From: Paenibacillus oleatilyticus
GTDB lineage: Bacteria > Bacillota > Bacilli > Paenibacillales > NBRC-103111
Reading direction: 5' to 3'
Assembly: GCF_018998565.1 (NCBI RefSeq)
Contig: NZ_JAHNZO010000018.1
Location: 62,001-126,000, forward strand
DNA: 64,000 nt
This document shows positions 49,764 to 60,900 of the stretch, piece by piece; the first letter of the stretch is position 1, and every line of letters begins with the position of its first letter. The notes under the pieces were generated by a model, which saw nothing but the letters and a program-made list of their open reading frames with translations, was not told the origin of the DNA and searched no databases. A program made the position numbers and the translations under genes.

Positions 49764-51146
49764 TTACAATAATGAAGCGACCGCCAGGCGCTCCTCGATT
49801 TGGGAGCACATTGCCTCCTCGGTTTCCAAGCCCGCCCAATACATCTTGAGCTCCTGGTTGATGACGGACAGCTCTCTTGCGCTGATCGCCAAGTCCGTAA
49901 AATATCGAAAGCCGGGAATCGTTTCACGAAATAGCGAAAACCGCGACGGAAGATACCGTTTCTCTTCCCCTAGCCACTCGGCGGCGGATTTTCTCGCAGG
50001 AAGACTGTACGTGTTCTGCCGAACGAAAAGCTGAGCTTTGTAGGCGGTCAAAAATTCCACCAGCTTGGCGGCGGCGGCTTTGACGCGCGACTGACGATTG
50101 ATCGCAAGCCCGATATTCAGCAGCATCGTCATCGGCGTACCCAGATGCGGTACGGGCGCGATGTCAAAGGATACCTGCTCGCCAAGCAAATAATTCAAAT
50201 AAAAATAACTGGTCATGATCATCGACGCTTTGCCCTTGGCCAGAAGCAGCTCCGATTCGCCGGTCGTCACCCCTTCGGATAGCGAGGGAATACTATGCTT
50301 CATCTCCCCGCAGTAGCGAAGCGCGTCCATCATCGGCGTACCGGCAAGCTTAAGCCGGCCGTCTTCGTGCCGCTCGAACTTTCCTCCGGTCTGCAGCAGC
50401 AAAAGAGGCCAGCGGTTCGACGAATACAGGTCGCAGTGAAAGCCAAGCCGTTCGCCCGAAATGGCAAGCCGCGACGAATAGTCGATCAGATCGTTCCACT
50501 GCCAGCTGCTATCCGGCTCAGATAAATGGGCCGCCCGAAAGTGCTCCCGGTTATAACAAAGAATGAGCGGGGAAAAAATAAACGGCTGCACGAGCTGGCG
50601 GCCATTCACTTGAAACGCGTCCGAGAGGAAGGAATACAGCTCCGGATTGCGTTCCATCGGCTCCAGCAGCCCTTCGGCTCCGTTCTCCACACATTCCTGA
50701 AAATTCATAAAGTTCATCATGACCACATCGAGGATGCCGCCGGACAAGTAATCGCTGATATATCTGTAATTGGTGCTGGATGTAGGCACGGCTTGTACCC
50801 GGATATGCGGGTTTTCCTCCTGGAAGATGGACAACAGCTGATGAATCCCCGCTTCTCCGGTGACGGAGCTGTGAAAGCCCAGCTTTACTGTGACGAAAGC
50901 TTCGTCCAGAGGACCGATGACCTTCGTACCGACGCGCGGTATTTTTTCGATCAGCCCCTCTGACACGAGAACGTCCAGCCCTTTTCGCACCGATTGATTG
51001 CTTAATTGAAATTCCGCGGCGAAAGATTTTTCGGAAGGCAAAAAGTCTCCTATCGCCCACTTTCCTGTCAATATGTCTTCCCGCAGCGCGCTGACGAATT
51101 CGCTCAGCCGCTCACGGGGCTTCTTGCGGCTTGTCCTTTCTTCCAT
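49764..51146 (-). CDS. GntR regulator fused to a solute-binding-protein domain
   Basis: The 460-residue protein joins an N-terminal GntR winged helix (about 10-80: LREDILTGKWAIGDFLPSEK, LSNQSVRKGLDVLVSEGLIE) to an extracellular-solute-binding-protein (SBP1) fold (about 95-440: LLSIFQEENPHIRVQAVPTS, SGGILDVVMMNFMNFQE, LLAKGKASMIMTSYFYLNYL). There is no signal peptide, so the sugar-binding-protein fold acts in the cytosol as the ligand sensor, in place of the usual UTRA or FCD domain. It lies 165 bp downstream of the beta-helix gene and may regulate it. The ligand is probably a carbohydrate; this is inference. Confidence 0.88.
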   Translation of the reverse strand: MEERTSRKKPRERLSEFVSALREDILTGKWAIGDFLPSEKSFAAEFQLSNQSVRKGLDVLVSEGLIEKIPRVGTKVIGPLDEAFVTVKLGFHSSVTGEAGIHQLLSIFQEENPHIRVQAVPTSSTNYRYISDYLSGGILDVVMMNFMNFQECVENGAEGLLEPMERNPELYSFLSDAFQVNGRQLVQPFIFSPLILCYNREHFRAAHLSEPDSSWQWNDLIDYSSRLAISGERLGFHCDLYSSNRWPLLLLQTGGKFERHEDGRLKLAGTPMMDALRYCGEMKHSIPSLSEGVTTGESELLLAKGKASMIMTSYFYLNYLLGEQVSFDIAPVPHLGTPMTMLLNIGLAINRQSRVKAAAAKLVEFLTAYKAQLFVRQNTYSLPARKSAAEWLGEEKRYLPSRFSLFRETIPGFRYFTDLAISARELSVINQELKMYWAGLETEEAMCSQIEERLAVASLL

Positions 51147-51310
51147 CCTTAGACCTCATTTCCATCCGATACACGGTAAAGAACAGGAAATAGGGACAAA
51201 TCCTGTATCCGCTCTATTCGTTGTTATTATAACAAGGTCCCAATATTCCATGTCAACATACGAAGGATTCACGGCATAACGATGCCGCTATACCGTGAAT
51301 CCCGTCACGC

Positions 51311-53626
51311 TTAAGAAAGCGAAAAGTTGCCGGCGCTGTGTTTTACCGTATCGTTTTCCGCCGGCAGCGCCGTCCGGTTGACCTTCTCTTCCAGGCACGA
51401 TGTCATGAAGAAGTAGCCTCCGCTTCCGAAAGCGCCATCCGCCGCTTCATACTTGCCACCCGTGAAGTGAGCGCCGACGGCCTTCAGCTTGTTCGTCCCG
51501 CCTTGGATCTGGAAATGTGCCGTGTCCGCGTCCACTGCGGCGCTCCTGCAGTTTCCGAAATTCCACGTGATGACGTTCGTCGGATCGATGCTCTTCAGGA
51601 ACGCCTTCTCGCCGTTCGTTCCGCTGAATACCGCGCCGCCGTCGATTGCGATCCACTGGTCTGCTTTATTTTTCGGATTGTTGACGTCGCCGACCTTGTC
51701 CCATGCACCGGTGAACAAGAAGCAGCAATCCACAAGTCCGCCGCCCTGCATGACGATTTCACGCGCGCCGACCTTAACCGTGCCTCCTGCCTGTGGCAGT
51801 CCCTTAAACCAAGTATTGATAAGGGTCAGCTTATCGATGCTCCCCAAATTGACATCCTCGACGTTGTAAAACTCACTGTTGAGAATCGTCAAATCCCCGC
51901 TGCACGGCATATAACCGACTTGGTTCGTTCCCGAGCGGATCGGACGGGCGATTTCATAGCCCTTCAGCATGCCGAAGGAGCAGCTGTCGATCATATTTTT
52001 CCTTGTGCCCCGGGAGGAGCTTTTCGAAATCGTTACCATCTCTTGCGCCGTACAGCCTCTCATCTGCAACCCGTCCATGTTGACCCAGAACGAGCCTGAA
52101 TTCGCCATTTTCACGCCGGGCTTCGTATACGTCACGACGGCATGGCAATCCTCAAGCGTCAGGTCGGTAAGCCGCTTGTGCGCGACGATCCGCGACGCGA
52201 TATGCTTCTTGACGGTCACCCGCTTGGCGCTGTCGCCCCAAGTCGAGCCGCTATTCGCGAACGACAACAGGCCGGAGTTGTTGATATACGTCAGATCGTG
52301 CTCGAATTGACCGTGTGTGACGAACGGGCCGTACTCGTCGCCATCTCCGTGGCAGTTCTCAACCATGCAGTAGGCCGCGCACGTAAAATCGTTCAAGTGA
52401 CGGGCATTGCTCGTGTTGCAATCCCTGACGTGGCCGTACAGCACGTTGATCTGCTGCGTCAAATAGCCGGTGCCGCCCCAATCGCGTTCTTCCGGGTTGA
52501 TCAGTTGACAGCGTTCCGTCACATAATGGGTGTTGTACCTGCGCATCACGACCGGCCAGAACACTTTGGTCGCCGTGATGCCCGATGCGTCGCATTCGAC
52601 CGCGAATTCGAACGCGACCGGATTCGACCCGATCTGGTCCCAAGTCGGGAACGGCCGGGTGCTCGTGCCGTTGGGCGGCACCGGGATGCCGATAAAGCTC
52701 ATATTCCGCACATGGCAGCGAAAAGCCGGGCTGATCTTCCGGTAGGTTAGCAGGCGTCCCTTCGCCAGCGGCCACCCGAGCTTATAATTGAACCGGACAT
52801 GGGTAGAGTCGAGAATTTCCGTTACTTTGAGAAGGTAGTCGAGCTCACGCTGCGCGTTTCCGCCCGGGTTGTTCTTGATTTGCGCATGCCACCAGCTATC
52901 TACCGCGAAAACGGACGAATCGGCGACCTCGAAAATATCCGAGTACTCCGGCAGTTCTTCGCTCAGCGTCACGGTGTGGACCATATCGGTTTTGATTCCC
53001 TGGAAAAACATAACGGCGCCAAACGGGTTGTCTACCTTGTTCAGTTCGATCCCCTCGGTCGTTACGGTATGTCCCTGAAAATCAATCTCGATATCGCTGC
53101 GGTGAAATACATGGCGCTTGACGAAATTCAAATCCGAGTATGCTTCGACCCGGCGGATCGACAGATCGTTGACCAGCGCGTCCAGCGCCCCGTCCGCATT
53201 CGTCTTCGCATCGAAAATGCCGAACCAGCGAAAATCCCCCACGCCGTCATGCACGACTTCAAAGCAACCTTGGCCTTTTGCCGGTTTGTGTACCGTGCCG
53301 CCGTTATCGGCTTTGGCGCTGCCGGCCATATAGCGAACCAGCTTGCCTCCCCCGTCGCCGCTCTTGTAGTAGCCGCCAACGAATACATGCAAGCCGTCCT
53401 TGAGCTGGCCGGGCGGAAGCGACATCAGCTCCTCCACGCTGGCGACCCATAACGTTTGACGATCCCCCTTGCCGTCGGATTGCAGACTTTCTGCCGAAGC
53501 AAACCGCGAGCCGCCGAAGGCGCTGCCGGCCAGTATCGCCCCTCCGATTCCCAAAGTTTTCAGCACTTTTCGTCTGCTGATCGCTTCGTTCGCCTTGCCG
53601 TTTGTTCCATTTTCCGAGTAGAACAT
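51311..53626 (-). CDS. Tat-exported right-handed beta-helix protein (pectate lyase superfamily type)
   Basis: This 771-residue protein has a Tat signal (SRRKVLKTLGIGGAILAGSA, residues about 18-37; cleavage near FASA). A short N-terminal domain (VASVEELMSLPPGQLKDGLH and GGYYKSGDGGG) resembles the region preceding Pectate_lyase_3/tailspike-type beta-helices, and the rest is a solenoid of short beta strands. Such proteins bind or cleave acidic polysaccharides outside the cell. AAAAGGAG precedes the ATG. Its promoter contains a cre site, so it should be repressed when preferred sugars are present. The downstream GntR-SBP gene may sense the released sugar. Confidence 0.82.
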   Translation of the reverse strand: MFYSENGTNGKANEAISRRKVLKTLGIGGAILAGSAFGGSRFASAESLQSDGKGDRQTLWVASVEELMSLPPGQLKDGLHVFVGGYYKSGDGGGKLVRYMAGSAKADNGGTVHKPAKGQGCFEVVHDGVGDFRWFGIFDAKTNADGALDALVNDLSIRRVEAYSDLNFVKRHVFHRSDIEIDFQGHTVTTEGIELNKVDNPFGAVMFFQGIKTDMVHTVTLSEELPEYSDIFEVADSSVFAVDSWWHAQIKNNPGGNAQRELDYLLKVTEILDSTHVRFNYKLGWPLAKGRLLTYRKISPAFRCHVRNMSFIGIPVPPNGTSTRPFPTWDQIGSNPVAFEFAVECDASGITATKVFWPVVMRRYNTHYVTERCQLINPEERDWGGTGYLTQQINVLYGHVRDCNTSNARHLNDFTCAAYCMVENCHGDGDEYGPFVTHGQFEHDLTYINNSGLLSFANSGSTWGDSAKRVTVKKHIASRIVAHKRLTDLTLEDCHAVVTYTKPGVKMANSGSFWVNMDGLQMRGCTAQEMVTISKSSSRGTRKNMIDSCSFGMLKGYEIARPIRSGTNQVGYMPCSGDLTILNSEFYNVEDVNLGSIDKLTLINTWFKGLPQAGGTVKVGAREIVMQGGGLVDCCFLFTGAWDKVGDVNNPKNKADQWIAIDGGAVFSGTNGEKAFLKSIDPTNVITWNFGNCRSAAVDADTAHFQIQGGTNKLKAVGAHFTGGKYEAADGAFGSGGYFFMTSCLEEKVNRTALPAENDTVKHSAGNFSLS

Positions 53627-53937
53627 CGTTCAACAGCTCCTTTTCGCCGGGTATCCGTTTTCCGATTTGAACTTGATCGTCGTGCTCTTCGATGCAGTAA
53701 CTAGCTCCGCATGATCACCCCCCTCTACTATGAACGGGTTCCCGGCGGCAGCGGCCGCTGGGGCAGGAAGCAAGCATCTTTTCCAGATTTGATCGTTGAA
53801 ACATGGTATGGCCTCCGATTGCTTACACTTTGATTTTGTAACATCTTTTTCAATCTGGTTATGTACTGGTTTAAAAATTATAAATTTGACTAAATAAAAT
53901 TCACATCTGGTTTGTTTCAGATTTGTTTTCTATGTCC

Positions 53938-53966
53938 ATCATTCACGAAAATGTAAGCGTTGTCAA
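53938..53966 (-). promoter_or_regulatory. Promoter with overlapping CcpA cre site upstream of the beta-helix gene
   Basis: On the minus strand TTGACA (53966-53961), a 17-bp spacer and AATGAT (53943-53938). The plus-strand ATGTAAGCGTTGTCA (53951-53965) matches the cre consensus WTGNAARCGNWNNCA at every fixed position and covers the -35 and spacer. It is about 310 bp before the start codon; the rest of the gap (53627-53937) shows no gene. Confidence 0.7.
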
Positions 53967-53984
53967 TCCTTTTTTGTAACAATA

Positions 53985-54015
53985 CAAAAAAAGAACCCGA
54001 AAGCTTCGGGTTCTT
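53985..54015 (-). terminator. Terminator of the NRPS-glycosyltransferase operon
   Basis: AAGAACCCGAA (53991-54001) and TTCGGGTTCTT (54005-54015) make a perfect 11-bp stem followed on the minus strand by TTTTTTTG. Confidence 0.85.
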
Positions 54016-54024
54016 CGCTAGATT

Positions 54025-54903
54025 TCAATACCACAGATCCGCCGTTTGGATGTCCTGGAGAGCGGCCAAAAACGATTTTTCGTTATCCACGTACAGCTCG
54101 GTGTCGAGGTAATACAGCTTTTTATCATCCAGACACTGCTTGATGTAATCCTCGTTCACGATACTTTTGTCCTTGACATTGGCTGCGAACGCTTGAAGCT
54201 TGGGCAGCGCGGTTTGGCGATAGTCCAGCCACGAATGATGAAATCCGGCCGGTTCCTCCAGGCAGTAGATGTCTGGATATAACCCTTCGGCAATCCCCTT
54301 CTTCCTTAGATAATCCGCCGAGAAAGGCATGCTTCTGAAAAATCGTCCGGTCATCGCAAAGACGCGATAGCTCCAGTGAGGAGCGCCGTGATTGGAGCGG
54401 CAAAATAGATTCAGGAAAAAAACGGAATAGTGCATTTTGACGGTAATGACTTGACGTCTTTTCACCTCGGAGACAATCCGGTCCGCCATTCGGCTATCGA
54501 TGATCTCGTCGAAGTCGGCCAGAATGATCACATCGTCATCCTCGACCCGCTCCCGCAAAATGTCAGCGCATCGGCTTCTTTGGTACGCTTCGTTATGAAA
54601 CGCGCTGTTGTAGCTCAGCAAGCGCCAATACCAGCGGTCAAAGTTCGCCGCTTGGCACGTGTCCGGGTTAAAATACAATTGGTGCCGCTCCGGCTTGCGA
54701 AACGCGTTGTCGGCTTGCAGCGCATGGTAAATCACCTTCGGACCGAGATGAGCCGGATCGAAGTTTCGAGGCTTGTCCGCATAGCTGAAGGTCTTGTTGG
54801 CCTCAATCACGTGAAGCTCGTCGACCCAGCGGGCATCTTCTTTCAGTTTGATTTCCGCCACCCGGTTTTCGTTGAAAAACGGGCAAAATTCATAAATTTT
54901 CAT
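54025..54903 (-). CDS. Family 17 glycosyltransferase coupled to the NRPS
   Basis: This 292-residue protein starts KIYEFCPFFNENRVAEIKLK and continues DELHVIEANKTFSYADKPR, the signature region of glycosyltransferase family 17 (beta-1,4-GlcNAc-transferase-like). An acidic DFDEIID motif near residue 145 may bind the nucleotide sugar. No signal or membrane helix is present. Its ATG overlaps the NRPS stop as ATGA, so the two are translationally coupled and end at one terminator. This suggests transfer of a sugar to the peptide product or to a precursor, an unusual pairing for this family. Confidence 0.88.
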   Translation of the reverse strand: MKIYEFCPFFNENRVAEIKLKEDARWVDELHVIEANKTFSYADKPRNFDPAHLGPKVIYHALQADNAFRKPERHQLYFNPDTCQAANFDRWYWRLLSYNSAFHNEAYQRSRCADILRERVEDDDVIILADFDEIIDSRMADRIVSEVKRRQVITVKMHYSVFFLNLFCRSNHGAPHWSYRVFAMTGRFFRSMPFSADYLRKKGIAEGLYPDIYCLEEPAGFHHSWLDYRQTALPKLQAFAANVKDKSIVNEDYIKQCLDDKKLYYLDTELYVDNEKSFLAALQDIQTADLWY

Positions 54904-57900
54904 GACCGGAAGCTCCCTTCTCCTGTCGTTGTCAGCGTGTTAACCTCGATACCATGGCGCAAATGTTCGGTAAACCGGCGCACCAGCCCGGCAATCGTTT
55001 GTTCTTCGTAGTGCAGCGTGCTGTAATAGCAGGTCAAGCTCAGCCTGTCCCGCTTCAAGCTAACCGTCATATTTAACCAATAAGCGGAAGGGTTGTCCGG
55101 CGCGCTGGTATTTCCGTACGGAAGGGTCAACGGCTCGTAGAAATCGTCGGCTTGCCAAGCCGTTTCCTCCGATTGGTAGTGGAACAGCATGCGGCTGTCA
55201 TCGATAAGCGGCTCCGCCTCCGGATGAAGCTCCGGAATGATATGTCGCAAAGCAAAATAGTCCATGCCTTCCTTGGGAATAGCGTTCAGCGTCCGCTTGA
55301 CATGCTCCAGCAGTGCCTCGGCATCGCCCAGAAGCTCCTGCTTCCCGATGCGGATTCGTACGGGATACGCCCCGGCAAAAAATCCCACCGTGCGATATAT
55401 CGCAATGTTAGGCAAAAAGGACTCGCGCTGGTAGGACATCACATGCAGCAGCAGGTCCGGCTGTTTTTTCAAGTCGAAGCAGGCCCGGGACAAAGCCGCT
55501 AACAGGACGCCGAGCGGGGTGGTGTGCCGCTGTGCCGCCAATGCTTTCAGCAGGCCGACCTGCTCCACGCCTTCCAGCAAATCATAGGTCATCGTCGCCA
55601 TGTGGCGGTGAACCGGCGATTGCTGCGCTTCCCAGTCGACCTGCAAAGACTTGCCGCCTTCGACAACGTCCCTCCAATAGGCCGCCGCCTCGGCAGTAAC
55701 ACCTGCGGCTGCGTATTGCGTTAACGCCAGACACCAATCGCGGTAGCTGCTTCCCGCTTCCCTGTCGAGATCTTCATCAGCCCCCGTGTAGAGAAGCTGT
55801 CTGCATTCATCCAGAAAGATGTTCATCGACATCCCGTCAAAAATTAAATGATGGAACAAGAGAAGCAGCACCTGCCCGCTTCCGGCGCCATAATGGTCGA
55901 ACAATACGGCTTTCCACAAAGGACCTTCCCCGATATCAAATTCATGCTGAAGCTTCGAGCAGTAGTCCGAGATGAAGACATTGTGAGATGCCGAGAGCTC
56001 CCGCAAATCCACATAGGCAAATGCCCGGTCCATATCGATGTCCAGCTCAACTTGGTACCATTCTCCGTGATCGAGCCGGGCGAAGGTTAGCCGCAGTGCC
56101 GCATGCCGATCGACCAGAAGCTGCAGCGCACGGCGCATCTCTTGCTTCGTGATCCGCAGCTTGAGCAAAGCCAGATAAGGCACGTTGAACATGTTGCGGT
56201 TCTTCAAGTCGCGTTTGAAAAACCGTCGTTGCACCGCCGACAGCGGAAATCCGTTATTCGGGTACGTCCGCTGTCCCGAAGCCGAAGCCATTTCCGTATC
56301 CGGGCGGGCCTCCATAGCCGAAGCCGAATCCGGCGCCGAAAGTGTTCCGCTCAAGGAGCGGGCCAAACGTTCGATCGTTTGCTCCCGAAAAATTTGGTTC
56401 ACCGTCACCGGATAGCCGCTCTTTTGCAGCAGGCTGACGATGCGCAGCGCATGGAGCGAATGGCCTCCCAATGCGTGAAAATCTTCATCCTTGCGGATAT
56501 GATCGAGCTTCAGCACAGTGCGCCAGATCTGCTCCATCAGCTGCTCCAGAGCGGTTGCGGCATCGGGGTCGGACGTCTGTCCGGTACGACGCACTTCCGG
56601 CAGAGGCAGTCTCGCCCGGTCGATTTTGCCATTTACCGTTAACGGAAACGACTCCAGCCGAACGTACCGGAAAGGAAGCATGTACGAAGGCAGGCCGTCG
56701 GCCATAAAGGCTTGAAACCGTTCTTCCGGGATGTCCTGTTCATCCATCTCCGATGTATAATAAGCGATCAGCCGCAGCTCCCCATGGAGCTTGCGGGCGA
56801 TGACAAGGCATTGCTTGACGTCGGGATAGGAGCCAAGACGGTGCTCGATCTCTCCCGGTTCGATCCGGAAGCCGCGAAGCTTCAACTGGCCGTCGCTCCG
56901 CCCGATATATTCGATGTTGCCGTCCAGAAGCCATCTCCCGAGATCGCCTGTCCGGTACAGCACCAAATTTCTTCCTTTTGCGCGATCCTCGGCAGAAGCG
57001 TACGGATTCGGAACAAACGCTTTTCGCGTCAGTTCCTCCTGCTTCCAATAGCCGCGCGCGACGCCGTCTCCTCCCACGAAGATTTCTCCGACGGCCCCGA
57101 CAGGCTGGACATGTCCCCTTTTGTCCAAAATGTAGCACGTCGTATTACTGATCGGCTTGCCGATGGGGATGTCGCGTTCAAAGGGCCGCTCGATCGGATA
57201 ACTCGTCGAAAAGGTCGTGTTCTCCGTCGGACCGTAGGCGTTGAGGATGGTAAGCGACGGATACGCCATCCGCAGACGATTGATCGGCTTCGGCGATAAC
57301 GCTTCCCCGCCTACAAGCAGCCAACGGAGTCCGGCGAACATCGCTTCGTTCTCCTGGGTCCACTGATTGCACAATGCGGCACTGAGCCATAACGCGTTAA
57401 TGCCCCATGCCTTCATCCGCTGCTCCAGCAGGCGGACGTTCATCAGGTCGTCTTTGGAAACGACGAACAATCGGCCTCCGTTCAGCAGCGTGCCCCAAAT
57501 TTCAAACGTGGAAGCGTCAAAGACCGGCGAACCGGTATAAAGCAGCTTGATGTCCGGGGAAAACGGGAAATAGTTCGTATGCTTCACCAGACGGACGATG
57601 CTGCGATGCTCCACCATTACCCCCTTCGGCTTGCCCGTCGAACCGGACGTATACATCAGATAAGCAAGATCGGAAGCGGCCGCGGGACGTCTCCCTTTTT
57701 CTTCCTGTTCCACAAAAGTCATGTTGTCGAAATCATCGGCACAGATCAGCTTTAAGCTCACACCCTGGCACGCTTCTGCCAAGCTGTCCGCTCCGCTGCG
57801 CGAGGTGATGATCGTGTCCAATTCGGCGTCCCGGATCATGTCGCGTATGCGTTCCGCCGGAAAATCGGGATCGATCGGCACATAAGCGCAGCCCGCCTTC

Positions 57901-60900
57901 AAGATACCCAGGATGGAAACGATAAATTCGAGCGAGCGCGGCAGACAGACGCCGATGAGCTTCTCGCGAACAGGCGCATCCTCCGCCAGTATGCTTGCCA
58001 CATGCCGGGACAGTTGGTCGAGCCGATCGTAAGTCACGACCCGATCACATGTGATTACCGCCGGTTGGGAAGGCCGGAGCCGGACTTGTTCCCCGAATAG
58101 CTCGGGAACCGAGCTTTCCCTTGGGTACTCCGTGAACGTACGGTTCCAATCGTAGACGATCCGGTTGTAATCGTCTTTGGTCATTAAACAAATGTCTCCT
58201 ACAGCAGTATCCGGATGCTCCACCGCAAAATGCAATACCAGACGCAAATGCTCCGTCAACCGGCGCACCGTTTCCCGCTCCAATCGGTCGGCATCGTAAA
58301 TCAGCTTGATGAAGATCCGGTCTGAGTCGCTTGCGATGGTGATCGTCAGCGGATAATTCGTTTTCTCGCGTTCCTCCATCGCCGACATGTGCAGTCCGCT
58401 TGCCGGTTGACGGTAGTCGTTCAAATAATTTTCGAACGCGACAATGCTGTGGAACAAAGTATGGCCTTGCACGGAGCTCCAGCCCTTCAATTCATTCAGG
58501 CTGACGCAGCAGTAATCGTTCAGCTTTTGAATCGTGTGATGAAGCTCCTTCATACAGCCGGCGACGGATTGCTCCGTATTCCAATGCATCACCAAAGGAA
58601 GCGTATTAATCAGCAAGCCGGTAATACGGTCCGCTTTGGCAAGATCGGACCCACGGCCGGACACGACCATGCCGAATACGGTGACCTCCGCATCATAAAG
58701 CACTTGCAGCACTTTTCCCCAAGCGAACTGCACCAACGTATTGAGCGATATTTGCATCTGCCGCACAAATGCCTCCATGCGCCCGGTAAAGCTTGAATCC
58801 AATTGCAGCGTTTCGATCTGCTGCTTGCGGATCGGTTGGTGCGCATCGAAGTACATGCCGCTCTTCTCCATCGGCAGCAGGGTCGGCTCGGTAACGTCAG
58901 CCAAATAAGCCTTCCAGAAGGTTTCGGCTTCCGTCCGCTCCTTCGTCATCAGCCACCGCATGTAAGGCTCGAAAGGGAGCGACGGATTGCGGTGAGGCAT
59001 TATGTTCTGCAAGCTGCATTCATAGAGGTCGTGAACCCGATTGAGCAGCAGCGGGAGGCTCCATCCGTCCAGCAAAATATGGTGGTAGCTCCAAACCACC
59101 GTCCATTCCTCCGGACTGCTGCGAATCAGCGCAAGGCGGTACGTGGGCCGTCGCAGGTCGAAGCGGCGCTCGCGGTCCAGCGTCATCCACTGTTCGAAAT
59201 ACTCTTGCTGTCGATCCGCAGGCTGTGAGGCGATATCTACCACGGTCCAATCCGGTTCCGCTGCTTGAACGACGCACTGTACCGGCTCGTCCAGCTCTTC
59301 CCAGACGAAGCACGTCCGCAAACAATCGTTCTCGGCAACGACATGCTGCCACGCTTCCCGATAACGGGTAACATCGAGCCTGCCCTCGTATTTCCAGCTT
59401 GTCTGCACGAAATATTGGTCGGAGGACGGATGATCCAAATAATGGAACAAAAGTCCTTTCTGCAGCGGACTAAGCGGCATGATTTTATCCAGACCGTGTT
59501 GCGCATGGTAGGTGTTTACGATCCGGTCCAGCGAATGCCGTTCGATGGAAACTAGTGGAAAATCGCTCGGCGTAAACTCTTCGCTCTCTTTCCCCTCGCA
59601 GTGTTCGATGATGGAGCGCAGATAAGAGCTGAAAGATTCCATCAAGCCGGCAATCGTCGCTTCCTCGTAATGACGTCTGCTGTATTTCATAAACAAATGC
59701 AGTTGGCCCTGAACGACGGAGCAGTTAAGCTCCAACAGACTCGTTCCGTGGTTCCGCGGCGAGCTATGATCCTGTGCGGCATCGCGCGTGAAGTTTAACC
59801 ATTCGTTCGCTTCCCCGGTTTCGGCCTGATCGAACTGGCCCAAATAGTTGAATAGCGCCTGCGGCTCGGAAGCCGTCAAAGCGGTTCGAACCGCCTCGTC
59901 CGGATGGCAGTACCGCAGAGCTCCGTACGAGATGCCCCGGTCAGGAATGCGGCGCAGCTGCTCCTTGACGGATTTGATCGCTTCTCCCAAGGAAGCATCA
60001 GCCGACAAACGGATGCATACGGGAAACATCGACGTGAACCAGCCGATCGTTCGGGTCAAGTTCATGTCGGATACGGAGTGCTCCCGTCCATGGCCCTCCA
60101 GCCGGAAAGCGACTGTCCCCTGTCCGGACCAGGCGGACAGCAGCAGCGACCAGGCGGTAAGCAGCAGATCGTTGATCTGCGTATGGTAAGCGTGAGCGCA
60201 CCGGTGCAGCAGCCGCTGCGTATCGTTTGGCGGCAGCGTTGCAACAAGCTCCGCGGATTCGGCGCTGCCCCGGTGATCCGAGCAACGGTCTACGGGTAGC
60301 TGGAACGCGGCGGAACGGCTCAGCACATCGCTCCAATAGCCGATATGGTCGCGCAGGTCCTCTTTTTGAGCATAGTCCGTGATCGCAGCCTGCCATATTT
60401 TAAACGGGCTAGGAACCGGGAGGAGGTCGGCACCGTGATACAACTGATACAGCTCTTGAAGCAAAATTCTCCAGGAAACTCCGTCGATGACCAGATGATG
60501 AACGGTAAGGAACAGACGAATTTTACCGTCAGGGTGACCTTCGATCCAGCCGGCACGAAGCATGGTTCCCGACTCGTAGTTCAGTTGGCCGTGCCATTTC
60601 GCGCAGACGGCGGCAACTTCCGGATCGGGGCGCTCTGTCTCCCGAATGGTGTGGGAAGCAAGCCGCACGACGGCATCCGTTCGGTAGCGCTGCACATACG
60701 TAGACCCGTGCCTTACGAATTGCGCCGCCAGCTCCGGATGCAGCCGGACCAGCCGGTTAAGAGACGTCTCCAGCTTCGTCGGGTCGCAATGGTTAAGCAG
60801 CAGCATATGCGACTGATTGAAGTAGTTCGGCTCTTCGAACCGCTGCTCGAAAAACCAGTGCTGAATCGGCGTCAGCCCGAATTCGCCCGCCAAATCGATG

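Noticed and set aside
51311-53626. Phage tailspike and thus a prophage remnant
   Set aside because: The beta-helix protein has a Tat signal and a cre-controlled promoter, and no phage structural or integrase genes are nearby.
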